A stretch of DNA of 64,000 nt from assembly GCA_963281255.1 (NCBI GenBank), contig OY725504.1, forward strand, positions 62,001 through 126,000, written 5' to 3'. Source of the stretch: Aphrocallistes beatrix. Its lineage: Eukaryota; Porifera; Hexactinellida; Sceptrulophora; Aphrocallistidae. The stretch's first letter is position 1. Every line of letters begins with the position of its first letter. The notes under the pieces are model-generated. The model searched no databases. It worked only from the letters and a program-made list of their open reading frames with translations, and was not told the origin of the DNA. The position numbers were made by a program, and so were the translations under genes. Below are positions 1-12,600 of this stretch, piece after piece.

Positions 1-1459
1 TTTCCCTTTCAAGTTCGTTCTCAGTAAAGTTTGTAAGATTGCATGCGAGCAGTTTGGGATATAATTTCCAGAATTTATTTGATAGAAAGTTCATTGGAAT
101 GATACCACAAATCTTTTCTATCTAATCTTACGCAATTTTTCAAAGCAATTGAAATCTGATCGGATTTATTTACCAATTGTTTATCCTGAAAATGACGTAA
201 ACAAAATTATCGCGTGGTAGGTCTAAGCATCACATTCGCAAGCTTTTGTTCTGAAATTCTCCTTTGCTTGCACAATAACAACAAACATCCACCTCCAGCA
301 TGTGATGGCATAACTTGCTTCATTAGACCATAGATGGATCAGGGCATTCTTATCACGTGTTTGGTTTCTAGGTAATTAACCTAAGCAGAATTGTGTTTTA
401 CTTACCTAACTGTTGTGTAGAAATGGAAGTTTTCTCCCTACCGAGTTTCTATGTATTTTTGTGAGTTATTCTTGTCCAGGAAATCCTAAATTAGGGCAGG
501 GGTATTCCTGTCCAGGATTTCCCTGATTGGTCAATTCTGTTCGAATAGAAAGTAACATTTGCACATGGATACAAACTCCAACCTCGGAATGTGGGAGTTT
601 GAATGGCTGCATACTTTCACTTTGCTTAGCAACCCTTTGAGTCCGACATCTGTAATTAATGCCCACATCCTAGCAACACATTCGATAGCTTGGCATTCCA
701 TTTTAATTAATTTAACAGCAAATAATTCCTTTCAAGTATGGAGCATCAATAAGCCACGATATCTGAGATGATTGTTAACTCAATTAGTAATTTGCTACGA
801 GACTAGCACTCAGTTATGAACTTGTAATTATTAATGATATTAAAATGACAAAGTTTCCCTTGTACCCTTGAGCTATTAGCTCTGTGGCATAGCACTACAT
901 TGTTGAAGCTGTTTTATTTTAATTCACTGAGCGTAGAAGCCTCTGAGATATTTGAGAATTTTCCTGTGTGCAATGCACAGAATTGACCAATAGTTCAAAC
1001 CTGTAATATCAGAGAGACAGCAGCTATGAGAACCGAATCCAATACTCTCCCATTCCCTAGCACAGTGGTTCTCAGCCGGGGTGCTAGGGACGATTCTGGG
1101 GGGTGCGAGAAAGTATAGCCACTTGATTAATATTTACTAAGTAATAACAAATTTGTTCTATTTTGCCTACTCAATGAAGTGCATTGTTTAGCTTTAGCAC
1201 ATTTATTGTATTCTTGGAAGTGCTTTTTCAAAATACTAATATAATGTGTAAATCAATGCATTTTATTGAATAGGCGTAATAACGCTACCTTTATTAAAAA
1301 GGGGTGCGAGATTTGATTTCGAAAGCTGAAGGGATGCGGAAGTCTAAAAAGGTTAAGAAACACTGCCCTAGCATTATCTATGAGACCATTGGGGTTAAGA
1401 TCAGAAGTACGGTACCTGGATACGTTAGGGGTACTAAGGCATGCTTCTCCTCTCTACAG
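1..1459. other. Non-coding stretch upstream of the first visible PSPH exon
   Basis: I find no convincing exon here. The missing N-terminal part of the phosphatase to the right, about 48 residues including the DxDxT nucleophile motif, was looked for and not found, so it probably lies to the left of the window. The stretch is AT-rich and contains one hAT-type element (1063-1365). It is probably intron. Confidence 0.5.
1063..1365. mobile_element. Non-autonomous hAT-type element with perfect 8-base target duplication
   Basis: The element begins CAGTGGTTCTCA and ends in the imperfect inverse, GGTTAAGAAACACTG. The 8 bases ccctagca flank it on both sides (1055-1062 and 1366-1373). Terminal CAGTG and an 8-base duplication are typical of hAT transposons. 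The 303-base body has no coding capacity, so it is a MITE. Confidence 0.9.
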
Positions 1460-2712
1460 GAATGACGGGGTCGATCGGGTTCAGAGAGAGCCTGAGCACC
1501 AGACTCAAGATGATCCAGCCCTCCCTGAAGTCCCTCCAGGACTTCCTCAGCTCACACCCGATACGCCTGACGCCTGGCATTCAGGAGCTGGTGTCCACTC
1601 TGCATTCCAAAGGCGTCGATGTGTATCTAGTGTCGGGTGGGTTCAAGGAAATCATTGGTCCTGCGGCCAAACAGCTCGGAATCCCACCGGAACGGATTTT
1701 TGCGAACTCTCTCATGTTTGATAAGGCCGGTTAGTTTGTTGTTATTTCTATTTACAAAGTATGCATTTATTTCTACCGAAACCAAAGCACAAAACCTAGA
1801 GTATTCATTCCACTTTCTAAGACCATGGATAATAGGACTGTTGCGTGGTATTTTGAAATATATCGTAGTATTCTGAGATTTTGTTTCGCTTACTCAAATG
1901 GCCTTGTGATTCAATCGGTTTCATCGTAACTTGATAACCACTGCCACCAAATTGTGGCATATGACACAATTGGCGCATGCATTTGTCCGAATTGCGTCAA
2001 CTGTCATTTGTCCGAATCGTAATTTGGAATATTGTCATTTGTCCGAATCGATTCTTTGAATATTGTCACTTAAATTAAAATGCCAATTTCAAATTGGACA
2101 AATGACAATATTCCAAAAATCGGACAAATGACAGTTAATGCAATTCGGACAAATGCTGCGTCCCCGACACAATTTACTATGGTAGAACCCATTGGACCAT
2201 GAATGAAAAATATACTTTATCCATAGTCCATATGGAGCCCACCATAGTAAATTGTGTCGCGTGCCCTAATATGCTCTATTAACAACCGATTTTCAAGTCC
2301 AAAATGTAGATTTTGTATTGATTCTGTTCCCATCAGCAACTTCGCTTATTAGCAATCTTTTTGCTAGCAAAACCCGAGTTACTAATAATAAAATTCCACT
2401 GTACTGAATCCAATGTTAGCAGCGCACATTTCGGACCATGGATAAGTGCGCTGTTCTCTAGGCGAGTACCAGAGCTTCGACACGACTCAGCCGACCAGTC
2501 AGAGCGGCGGGAAGGGGCTGGTCCTGCGGCAGATCAAGACCGCGGGGGGATACGGCGCCCTGGCCATGATAGGGGACGGGTACACGGACTTCGAGGCGTT
2601 CCCCCCGGCCGACGTGTTCGTGGGGTTCGGCGGGAATGTGCAACGACAGAAAGTGAGGGAGCTGTCCCCCTGGTACGTGACCTCATTCGCTGAGCTCCTG
2701 GACGCACTGTAG
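1460..2712 (+). CDS. PSPH: Phosphoserine phosphatase, 3' part (two exons visible)
   Basis: This is the last enzyme of serine biosynthesis: a cytosolic HAD-family phosphatase that hydrolyses phosphoserine to serine. Two exons are visible, 1460-1729 and 2462-2712, joined as gccg|gc to give DKAGEYQSFD; the stop is at 2710-2712. The first exon carries RLKMIQPS, LTPGIQEL and the SGGF motif (the Ser/Thr motif of HAD enzymes). The second carries ETQP-like FDTTQPTSQSGGKG, the MIGDGYTD metal-binding acidic motif, and GFGGNVQRQKV, all close to animal PSPH. The DxDxT nucleophile exon is absent from the window, so the gene is 5'-incomplete here. The intron between the exons holds two inverted-repeat elements (1979-2258). 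Family assignment is secure. Confidence 0.93.
1979..2156. repeat. Foldback element, inverted arms of about 40 bases
   Basis: The left end (gcatttgtccgaattgcg, then ctgtcatttgtccg) is the near-exact reverse complement of the right end at 2115-2156. The motif atttgtccgaat recurs several times inside. It is a MITE or foldback element lying in the PSPH intron. I could not define a target duplication with confidence. Confidence 0.7.
2166..2258. repeat. Short inverted-repeat element
   Basis: The left arm gacacaatttactatggt matches the reverse complement of the right arm accatagtaaattgtgtc. It lies directly beside the foldback element at 1979-2156, inside the PSPH intron. Confidence 0.65.
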
Positions 2713-3518
2713 TCCCTCGTGACTCACCACGCATTTCTCTATAGTAGAGAGTCCCTGCCAGCGTTTTAGCTGGCCGTGTCTTACCCTAGATCCATTTTCA
2801 GACTTTAGTTTTCTCATTGATTCATTGTAGCTTAGTGTTCTGTGTTCATTTTATCATTACTCCAGTCTTTATATGCTGTGAACTGATTCCTAACGTGACG
2901 AGCTCTTTGTCAGCAGTCTACTCCTCGGCTGCTCATGAGTGTAAGCAATACGTCCACTCAATTATCCTTTTTTTAGATTGAGCGGTGAGAGGTAATATTT
3001 CTATTCATAGAAAAAGTAACTCTAATTTGATCTTTTATTGTTTTAATCTAGTTCATCGTGTCAATGAGGTTGTATTATATTCAGCCATGGCAGAGTGAGT
3101 TAGCACTGACAGTGCTAGTGCAGTGTAGTATGTCCTACGTACTGTCATGTCCTGTTAATCAATGCTGTTAATATTCCTAAGCACTCATACTAGCCACTAG
3201 GAATTCTAATTAACTGCACGTTACACTACATGGCATTAGACGTCCGAAATGTGGTGATAATCTGACTGTCAGATTTCGCAAGATATCTCGGACGGAGTAC
3301 GTAGTGCACTTCTAGTCTGATGCAAATCCTACAACAAAAGTTGCATTGAATGCTGTGGAGTTTTTAGAAGTTTTCACTTAGTTTTAATTCCAGCGAATTT
3401 CTGTTTATTTACTCGAAGTTAAGATTTGTGTTACATTTAATTCTTGATTGCATAGGCTGCTCTACATCACACATATTTATACTGACACAACACTTAACTC
3501 TACTTGCAATCCACCACT
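2713..3518. other. Convergent intergenic stretch between PSPH and receptor A
   Basis: This holds the 3' untranslated ends of PSPH (+) and of receptor A (-). No further coding or RNA gene is apparent. The part from about 3317 is homologous to 6245-6481, so it belongs to the A/B duplication unit. Confidence 0.6.
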
Positions 3519-5903
3519 TTACACGTACTCGTTAGGAACCGAAGTAATTCCCTGGAATGTGAGATGTGCGTTTGAGTCGGGAGGTGTGACTGCTTCGTAG
3601 TTTTCCTCTTTGATCTGCGTCACCGGCTTGTTGGGGCTGTGCGGGGGCGTGACGGATACGTATGGATCGGAAATCAGCCTCTCGGGGGGCTGCTTGCTGC
3701 TGGCGGAGGCAGAGGGGGGAGTGACTGGCATGTAATCGTCCTCTGAAAGTGTCCGCATGGCCCTGAGCTTGCGCTCCTTCAGCTCTATGGTCAGGTCTGG
3801 CTTGCTGGTGGGTGTCATCTCGGTGTAGGAGTCTTCCTTGGCCAGCTCAGACTTCTGGCCGGGGACAGGGGGCAGGGGAAGCGGCCGGTCGATCTGCTGG
3901 TACAGATTGTCTCCGTCCGCGTTGGCGTAGTCCCCGGTGTCTGGGGTCTGGAACTTGTCGTAGGACTGGCCCTGCGATCCCAGGTACTTGTCTGACAACC
4001 GACGCGCAAGAGAGGCATGCGCTTGAGAGTTGGACGTGCCGCTGGAGCTGAGAATGTCTCGGGAGCTCTGCCTCCTCTTCGAGCCCTTGTGCAGGAACAC
4101 GAACCCAGCCACCAACACCACGATCAGCACGATGCAGATGGTGGAGGCACAGCCGCAGCCCACCACGCCCACCACGGCGTAGATGATGGTGTCCACGGGG
4201 AGGGAGGAGCTGGCAGGAGGCGAGGGACCCCCCGGGCTGCTGGAGCTGACGTCAGCGGAAGAAGTGGCGACTGGCGGAGAGACGGAAGTGGTGGAAGTGG
4301 CGGAAGTGGTGGTGGTTAGTTGCATAAAGTTCTCGTCCAATATTTCCACCTCTGTGATGAGCAGACCGTCTGCGGTCATTAAGGGCAGTTCGATGTAGGC
4401 TAGCTGTACGGGGGGATCAGCGAGTGCGGTGTACTTGTACAGGCCTGGCACAACGGGATCGGGAATTGATTGGAAATCGAACTGACTCAGTTGTCCCTGA
4501 ATGTCCCTAGCTCCTCCAGTGGGGGGCAATGCTCCGTTCACAGTGTCCATCCAGTAATAGACTGATATGTTCGAGACAAGGTACTGTTGGTTGAAGAAGA
4601 GTCTCAACGCAGCTCTCCCCTCCTCCTGGAATCCCACCCACTGCTCTCTAGACGTATCAGGGTCTCCTCCTATTAATTAACACTCTCATTATTACCTTTC
4701 TATCTCGTTCCAGAGAAGTTATCATTTCAATTCCCTAACTTTCTCCCTATCACTCTGTAGTTGGGACAGGAATACAGTACCATTAAACGTATGCCCATTA
4801 TAACATCCTACATTCTCACCAATGATTCCGTCCGTCAGCACTCCTACGCCTCCGGTGTAGCTGCTGCCCTTGACTCCGGTGTAGCTGTTGTCATCGTAGA
4901 AGCTGCCGTTGAAGGTGAAGCTAGGTGTGAACATGTTGTACTGCAGGAGGGGGCTCTGGTTGATGGCAGGCGGCGGGCCAGTGATGGGGAGACGAACTCC
5001 AAAGAACTCCACTTGCAAACATACGTCCAGTGGATTGAGACTGTCGAAAGTTGGGCTCGTGGAGACAATCTGAATTTAGAGGTGTGAAATGAATGGGGCA
5101 CTAGGACTTTTTATGAATGAATAAGACGAGAAAATGGACTCCAGTCATTTGTTAAGAATTTGAATTCAGCATTCTTCTGAATTAAATGTTCATTTCAATC
5201 TCAATTATGAAGGCTACATATTTGCGTTACCATGAGAAGATAGGACGTAGGAGTTATCTCCTATCACCTGCACCATATCTACGGTCTGTGTTAGTTAGTT
5301 TAGGAACTTACTATAAACTGCACCACATCTCCGTCCATGCGTGGGAAGTTGAATCGGATTCTTGTGTTGCTGTCTGACAGTCCCATCCTCCTAAGGTTCA
5401 GGTTGCCGGAAGGGTCCAGGTAACTCGACACCGTGATTGGACTAAAGATAGGTTTATCTTTAAGTTATGCGGAACTCTTCTAGAAATGTTTTACAGAATA
5501 CTCACCTGAACTCTGTCCCCGCTTGTCCCACCCTCACCATCGTACGCGAGATCCTGGCCAGCTGAGAAGCAGATCTCTCGCACGCGTCCTCCGTCAAGTT
5601 GTTCTGAATCTCGATCGCGAATATCGCGTAATCTGGAACCGCTGGGGTGTCTACGTCAAGTGCGAATGTGGGCGTGGTGAACCCGGAGTTATTGAACAGT
5701 GGGAGTCTCCATTGGTCGGGTCCGCCGATGTAGGGAACCCCGTCAGTGTCAGCATTTTCTGTAGCCTCACTCGACAAGATAAGTTCGTCCGTCCGACCAG
5801 TATTCCCATTGATCTCGTCTCTGAGGATCCGAATCAGCATCTGGCCCCCCACTGGCTCCATGGCCAGCACAATTAGCAAGATTGTTGAGATTGTTATGTG
5901 CAT
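3519..5903 (-). CDS. Receptor A: DDR-like kinase-less receptor with tyrosine/TPP-rich tail
   Basis: Four exons (complement): 5506-5903, 5312-5441, 4820-5069, 3519-4669, giving 642 residues with consistent phases (2, 0, 1). Order: signal peptide (1-20), discoidin-type domain (about 20-195), DS-like domain with LTDGIIG and WVGFQEE motifs, Thr/Ser stalk, one membrane helix (about 418-450, ending in basic residues), and a cytoplasmic tail of about 190 residues. There is no kinase domain; a stop follows PNEYV. The tail has nine tyrosines, a polyproline PLPLPPVP motif, and three copies of an [D/E]xYxxVTPP pattern (DYMPVTPP, DPYVSVTPP, NYEAVTPP). Unlike its paralogues C to H it lacks both the first Cys before ILRD and the Cys of YGC. 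It is a near twin of receptor B. A docking-receptor role is inferred. Confidence 0.85.
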
Positions 5904-5930
5904 TTGGTTTGATTCTGCCTCTCCGATTGC

Positions 5931-5938
5931 TATTTATA
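5931..5938 (-). promoter_or_regulatory. TATA-like box of receptor A
   Basis: On the minus strand the sequence TATAAATA lies 28-35 bases upstream of the A start codon (5903). The same box sits at the same distance in receptor B. If it works, the 5' untranslated leader would be only a few bases long. Confidence 0.6.
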
Positions 5939-6481
5939 CGACCACGTCTTCGCCACAGATTCCACTCAGTTAGTCATTTAGTCCTATTTAGTCTCCATGC
6001 AATTCCTTTATCAGAGCGTCCGCCATACCAAACAGCTCAGCATTAAACGAAAAAGTGTGTTTACATTGCAAATTGAGAGTTAGTTTGTTAATACAGTATT
6101 GTTGTTTTTTCTCACAATATCAGATCCCAGAATATTAGAGCATTCCGTTTAATTTAATTGATTGGAACTAATGTTCAGTGATTAGTTCCTTATCAGCGAA
6201 TCAACCATAGAGATTTCTAAGCAATTCGATGATGGTAGTTGTTCAGAATAAGCAAATCCTACAACAAAAGAGTTGCTTTGAATGCTGTGGAGTTTTAAGA
6301 AATTAACTTTCAGACTGATTCACTTAGTTTTAATTCCACCCAACATTCCAGCGAATTTCTGTTTATTTGCTCGAAGCAAAGATTGTAAGTTACATTTAAT
6401 TCTTGATTGCATAGACATCACACATTCTTACACTGACACAACACTTAACTCTACTTGCAATCCACCACTTCACACCTCCAC

Positions 6482-9012
6482 TCACACGTACTCGTTAGGA
6501 ACCGAAGTCATTCCATGGAATGTGGGCTGTGCGTTTGAGTCGGGAGGTGTGACTGCTTCGTAGTTTTCCTCTTTGATCTGCGTCACCGGCTTGTTGGGGC
6601 TGTGCGGGGGTGTGACGGCTACGTATGGATCGGAAATCAGCCTCTCGGGGGGCTGCTTGCTGCTGGCGGAGGCAGAGGGGGGAGTGACTGGCATGTAATC
6701 GTCCTCTGAAAGCGTCCGCATGCTCCTGAGCTTGCGCTCCTTCAGCTCTATGGTCAGGTTGGGCGTCATCTCGATGTAGGAGTCCTCCTTGGCCAGGCCC
6801 GACTTCTGGCCGGGGACAGGGGGCAGGGGCAGCGGCCGGTCGATCTGCTGGTACAGATTGTCTCCGTCCGCGTTGGCGTAGTCCCCGGTGTCTGGGGTCT
6901 GGAACTTGTCGTAGGACGGGCCCTGCGAGCCCAGGTACTTGTCTGACAACCGACGCACGAGAGAGGTATGCGCTTGAGAGTTGGACGTGGCGCTGGAGCT
7001 GAGAATGTCTCGGGAGCTCCGCCTCCTCTTCGAGCTCCTGCGCAGGAACACGAACCCAGCCACCAACACCACGATCAGCACGATGCAGATGGTGGAGGCA
7101 CAGCCGCAGCCCACCACGCCCACCACGGCGTAGATGATGGTGTCCACGGGGAGGGAGGAGCTGGCAGGAGGCGGCCGGGGCGAGAGACCCCCAGGGCTGC
7201 TGGAGCTGACGTCAGTGAAAGAAGTGGCGACTGGCGGAGAGACAGAAGTGGTGGTGGTTAGTAGCATCAAGTCCTCGTCCATTATTTCCACCTCTGTGAT
7301 GAGCAGACCGTCTGCGGTCTGTAAGGGCAGTTCGATGTAGTCTAGCTGTACGGGGGAATCAGCGAGTGCGGTGTACTTGTACAGGCCTGGCACAACGGGA
7401 TCGGGAATTGAGAGGAAATCGAACTGACTCAGTTGTCCCTGAATGTTCCTAGCACCTCCAGTGGGGCCAAATGCTCCGTTCACAGTGTCCATCCAGTAAT
7501 AGACTGTTATGTCCAGGACAGGGTACTGTTGGTCGAAGAAGAGTCTCAACGCAGCTCTCCCCTCCTCCTGGAATCCCACCCACTGCTCTCTAGACGTATC
7601 AGGGTCTCCTCCTATTAATTAATAAATCACTCAGTCATCATTACTTTCTATCTTGTTTCAGAGAAGTTATCATTTCAATTCCCTAACTTTCTCCCTATCA
7701 CTCTGTAGTTGGGACAGGAATACCATTAAACGTATGCCCATTATAACATCCTACATTCTCACCAATGATTCCGTCCGTCAGCACTCCTACGCCTCCGGTG
7801 TAGCTGCTGCCCTTGACTCCGGTGTAGCTGTTGTCATCGTAGAAGCTGCCGTTGAAGGTGAAGCTAGGTGTGAACATGTTGTACTGCAGCAGAGGGCTCT
7901 GGTTGATGCGAGGCGGCGGGCCAGGGATGGGGAGACGAACTCCAAAGAACTCCACTTGCAGACATACGTCCAGTGGGTCGGGACTGTCGAAGGTTGGGCT
8001 CGTGGAGTCAATCTGAATATAGAGGTGTGAAATGAATGGGGCACTCGGACTTTTTATGAATGGATAAGACGAGAAAATGGACTCCAGTCATTTGTTACGA
8101 ATTTGAATTCAGCATTTTTCTGAATTAAATGTTCATTTCAATCTCAATTATGAAGGTAACATATTTGCGTTACCATGAGAAGATAGGACGTAGGAGTTAT
8201 CTCCTATCACCTGTACCACATCTACGGTCTGTGTTAGTTAGTTTAGGAACTTACTATAAACTGCACTACATCTCCGTCCATGCGTGGGAAGTTGAATCGG
8301 ATTCTTGTGTTGCTGTTTGACAGTCCCATCCTCCCAAGGTTCAGGTTGCCGGAAGGGTCCAGGTAACTCGATACCGTGATTGGACTAAAGATAGGTTTAT
8401 CTTTAAGTTATGCGGAACTCTTCTAGAAATGTTCAACATTTCCACCCCAGTTGTATTCGAAACTACCCTACTTTAAAATGTTTTATTTCCTCCCTAACGT
8501 GTATTCTGGGAAATCGAACTGAGGAATGCAAACATTTGCGTATTAACCTCACTCTCCTCGCATTGGAACTTACAATGAGCACAGCTCATGTTCGTGTTAC
8601 CTCAGAACACTCACCTGATTCCTGTCCCCGCTTGTCCCACCGTCACCATCGTACGCGAGATCCTGGCCAGCTGTGAAGCAGGTCTCTCGCACGCGTCCTC
8701 CGTCAAGTCGTTCTGAATCTCGATCGCGAATATCGCATAATCTGGAACCGCTGGGGTGTCTACGTCAAGTGCGAATGTGGGCGTGGTGAACCCGGAGTTA
8801 TTGAACAGTGGGAGTCTCCATTGGTCTGGTCCGCCGATGTAGGGAACCCCGTCAGTGTCAGCATTCCCCGTAGCCTCACTCGACAAGATAAGTTCGTCCG
8901 TCCGACCTGTATTCCCATTGATCTCGTCTCTGAGGATCCGAATCAGCATCTGGCCCCCCACTGGCTCCATGGCCAGCACAATTAGCAAGATTGTTGAGAT
9001 TGTTATGTGCAT
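6482..9012 (-). CDS. Receptor B: DDR-like kinase-less receptor, twin of A
   Basis: Exons (complement): 8615-9012, 8255-8384, 7763-8012, 6482-7611, giving 635 residues. Exons 1-3 have exactly the lengths of those in A (398, 130, 250). Signal peptide, discoidin domain, DS-like domain, short stalk, membrane helix and a tyrosine-rich tail follow in the same order. The tail keeps the polyproline motif and the three YxxVTPP copies (DYMPVTPP, DPYVAVTPP, NYEAVTPP) and ends NEYV. Small differences from A are a shorter Thr stretch before the helix and MTPN for MTPTSKPD in the tail. There is no kinase domain. Like A, it lacks the first and last Cys of the discoidin domain. Confidence 0.85.
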
Positions 9013-9039
9013 TTGATTTGATTCTGCCTCTCCGATTGC

Positions 9040-9047
9040 TATTTATA
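9040..9047 (-). promoter_or_regulatory. TATA-like box of receptor B
   Basis: TATAAATA on the minus strand lies 28-35 bases upstream of the B start codon, with flanks duplicated from receptor A. Confidence 0.6.
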
Positions 9048-9659
9048 CGACCACGTCTTCGCCACAGATTCCACTCAATTAGTCATTTAGTCCTATTTAG
9101 TCTCCATGCAATTCCTTTATCAGAGCGTCCGCCATACCAAACAGCTCAGCATAAAACGAAAAGTGTGTTTACATTGCAAATTGAGAATTAGTTTGATATT
9201 ATTGTTGTTTTCTCTCACAATATCAGATTCCAGAATATTGGAGCATTCCTTTTAATTTAATTGATTGGAACTAAGGTTCAGTCATTAGTTCCTTATCAGC
9301 GAATCAACCATAGAGATTTCTAGTAATTCGATGATGGTAGTTGTTTAGAATATTACTACATCGAAATCAGATCTTTTGATGATACAATATTTATCTCATG
9401 TTTAATCCTACTAAAATTAGAACTAAGCTTTACATGCTAACCACCTTCAACAGCTAAACACTTAACTTGATGAGCTGTTCTGTTCTTCAATTAACTTTCT
9501 GGATTGAGACAACTGAGTTATAAGCACTTTAATCAACGTTAATATACTACACACATGGAAGTATATGTTACAAAACAGAATGTTATAATCAGGTGTGACG
9601 TAGGTACATGTATCCACATAGAAAGACCGTGGAGGGAAGGGAGAGGAGGGCAGAGCTGA
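9048..9659. other. Intergenic stretch between receptors B and C
   Basis: The left part, to about 9350, is the promoter-side end of the A/B duplication unit. The rest is AT-rich and would contain the 3' untranslated region of C. No other gene is seen. Confidence 0.55.
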
Positions 9660-12600
9660 TTAGATAGCGACCTCTTCAATCTGAAACTTGCACATGTCCT
9701 CCAGCTCTCTCCTCACGTCCCCGAAACTCGGCCTGTCGTCCGGATTCAGGTCCGTGCAGCGGCCAATCAGCTCCCAGCCCTGCTGCGGCGCGTAGACCGG
9801 CTGCGCCAGCTTGACTCGGTCCTTCTTATTGGTCAGCACGTCCTGGATCAGCTCCTGGTCCGACAGACCATCGTACGGCTTCTCCTCGCACTTGTTGAAG
9901 ATCTCCCACAGCGTCACGCCGAACGACCAGACGTCAGACTTCACCGTGAACTTTCCATAGAAGCTCTCATTCGCCATCCACCTACCAACAAACGCATTTA
10001 CTCAAGCCATGATGAAGCCTGTGACTGTATTAATTAAGCATAGCACAGCAGCGTTGTAATAACTATACTGACTCCTCAGCACTCACACTCATAATACTCC
10101 ACTAGCTGCTATTGGATTCTAATGCACCTGTTTGACTCACCTGATGGGGAGGATGGCCCTCCCTGTGATCTTGATATACTCACTGCGGTACAGGTTCTGA
10201 GACATTCCAAAGTCTGCCACCTTGACAGTGTAGTTGCTACCGACCAGACAGTTCCTCGCGGAGAGGTCCCTGTGGATGTAGTTCCTGTCTGAGAGGTACT
10301 CCATGCCTGCAGCCACCTGCTGTCCCATGTACACCATGCAGTCCTCATTCACCTGCAAACACACATGATTCTAACACTACTGATACGTGATGAACTCATT
10401 ACCAAACCATGGATTTCAATTTACAGTTTCAATTTGGTCAATTTCTCCTTTATTCGTTCTGATTGAGTGGTTGCTACCTCTCACAGTGTTACAGCGTTAA
10501 TGTTGCTTTTCATACTAAGTGCACAGTTCTTAATTACTTGGTTAGTTAACCCGATTCGGACTAGGGATTTTGCTAACTCATTTCCGGTTAACCATTTTGG
10601 GCGGGGAAACCCTAAAAGCGTGGGGTCTATTCTATAAATAGAATAGACCCATGTGCAAAATCGGGATTTATTAACAAACACGTCTGAAGTTATGGAAGTG
10701 GAATGCCATGCATCCATGGTCCATTCCAACTTACCTCTTGCAGGCGCAGGTTAGCCCCGATGCTGTCCACGAAGTCGCAGTCCTTGAGGAACTGTGCCAT
10801 GTCCCCATTGACCATGTACTCCATGGCGATGAACCTGCCGCCCCCTGTCTCCTCCAGGCACATCCCCAGCAGCTTGATCACGTTGGGATGCTCCAGCCGT
10901 GCCATGAACTTCACTTCCTTGCTGAACTGCTCCTTCGTATCCTGCGACGCTCCCTTGGAGAGTTTCTTGATCGCGATGTCGATTCCTTTCCTTCCGGAGG
11001 GTCCCAGTCGCAGCTCCTTAGCTGAGTAGTTGATGAGCGTAGCCAGACATACCTCTCCGAAGTGCCCGTTGCCAAGGAAATCTTTCTAAATAATTATATC
11101 ATTTGTAAGAAGTTATTATGGAAATTATAGAACCAGCTGACCAATCAATTCATTCCGTTTCTCATCACCAGTTATTCTCATTCGTTATCTCACTGACCAA
11201 TCATCTCCATGCGTTATCTCACACTGCGTATAAATACAGAAATATTTCGTTAGTCTCTCAATGTTTTTTTTGTTCTTTCTCGATTTATTTTTCCTTTTTA
11301 AGGTAAGCCAACATTTGTTAGTACTCGATAATTGTCTGGAGATATATTGATAAATAGTTGTGAGCTATATTACTGGAGGATAAGTTACTACGTAAATATT
11401 CTGTTGATTCTATACCTTGAGGTATTATTAAGTTAGAATGTGTGTTATGCAGACAAGTCATCTCGTAAATATTAATCAACTTTTATTGATTACATGTTAG
11501 AAGTGATAGTGTAGTCAAATGTCCTAATATGATTGATTAGCACATATACAATGGAACACTAGACTACACAATATACGTACAACTAATTCCCAATGCAATC
11601 GACCGATTTACTCAAACTGATCTATTTCAGGATCAGATTGAGGAATTCAAATAATTCATTCAGATATTTGATTGGTTTAATCAAAAACCTGAAACCTGCT
11701 TTCGAATTAATTGTTGACCGAATAGGATTGTCCTACCCTATCAGGTGATGGGTTCTAGTTTGAATATTCTAGCTATCTCTATGACATCCTATAAGGATAC
11801 GTTATCTCGATGCATATCGTATTCACCTGCACAGAGTATCCTCTGCACTGAACTGTGTTTACAAGGCTAAGCTTGGTTTGAAGTGGGATCTCAGCAATGT
11901 GATATCAACTCATGCCCGAATTCAATCCTATCCAGTTACGCAGCACGTACTTATTAATGGAATCACTAGCTAGAGCAGGAATGACCTATTCAATTCCTAA
12001 AATTCTACTCAGACGGTAAAAAATATGCTAATTTACATTTTTTTAATCACATTTCTTTCAGTTTCTCCTAAACGCATTGTTTATTATCTGTTACTATACT
12101 AGTTGCACAGTTTAAGGTCACATTTCTGTTATATGATACTTCTCATTCTAAATTTCCCCGCCTTCCAGCTCAATGGAGTTATAAATCCCGCCTATTTGGT
12201 GGCATATTAACTACAAATTCTGGGCGGGAAAAATTCCCCCGCTTATTTGGTAATAAAAGAGAATTAAAGTCTTCGTCAACAGAATCATTCGTCGTTAACA
12301 GTTTAGTATTCTGTTCGGTTGCATTTAACTGGACTCACCTCGTTGACGTCGAGCCAGGTGAGCTCGAGCGGTCCCTCCTCCTTCAGTAGGAGCGCCGGCG
12401 TCTCGTAGAGACTGGAGATGGGCCGCAGAATGTTGCTGTACGCTTGGTCTTGGTCCAGAGGGGTAGAGGGGAGCGATAGGTCGAACTCTGTCTGCTCGTA
12501 CGTCTTATTCAACTTCTTCCCTTTCACTACGCTCGAGTAGATAGCATCTTTCTGCAAAATTGCGACATTCCAGTAATTTCAATTGAATCAATATGACACA

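Larger units (their letters stand above)
3317..9350. repeat. Tandem duplication carrying receptors A and B (unit about 3 kb)
   Basis: About 3317-6240 and 6250-9350 align along their whole length: exons, introns, the TATA region and both flanks. The introns remain highly similar, with small insertions such as 120 extra bases in B intron 1 (8426-8600). This indicates a recent direct duplication with its junction near 6245. Confidence 0.85.

Noticed and set aside
3519..9659. Possibility that A and B use the kinase exons of C
   Set aside because: On the minus strand the exons of C lie upstream of B, so B transcripts cannot reach them; A and B also end in proper stops.
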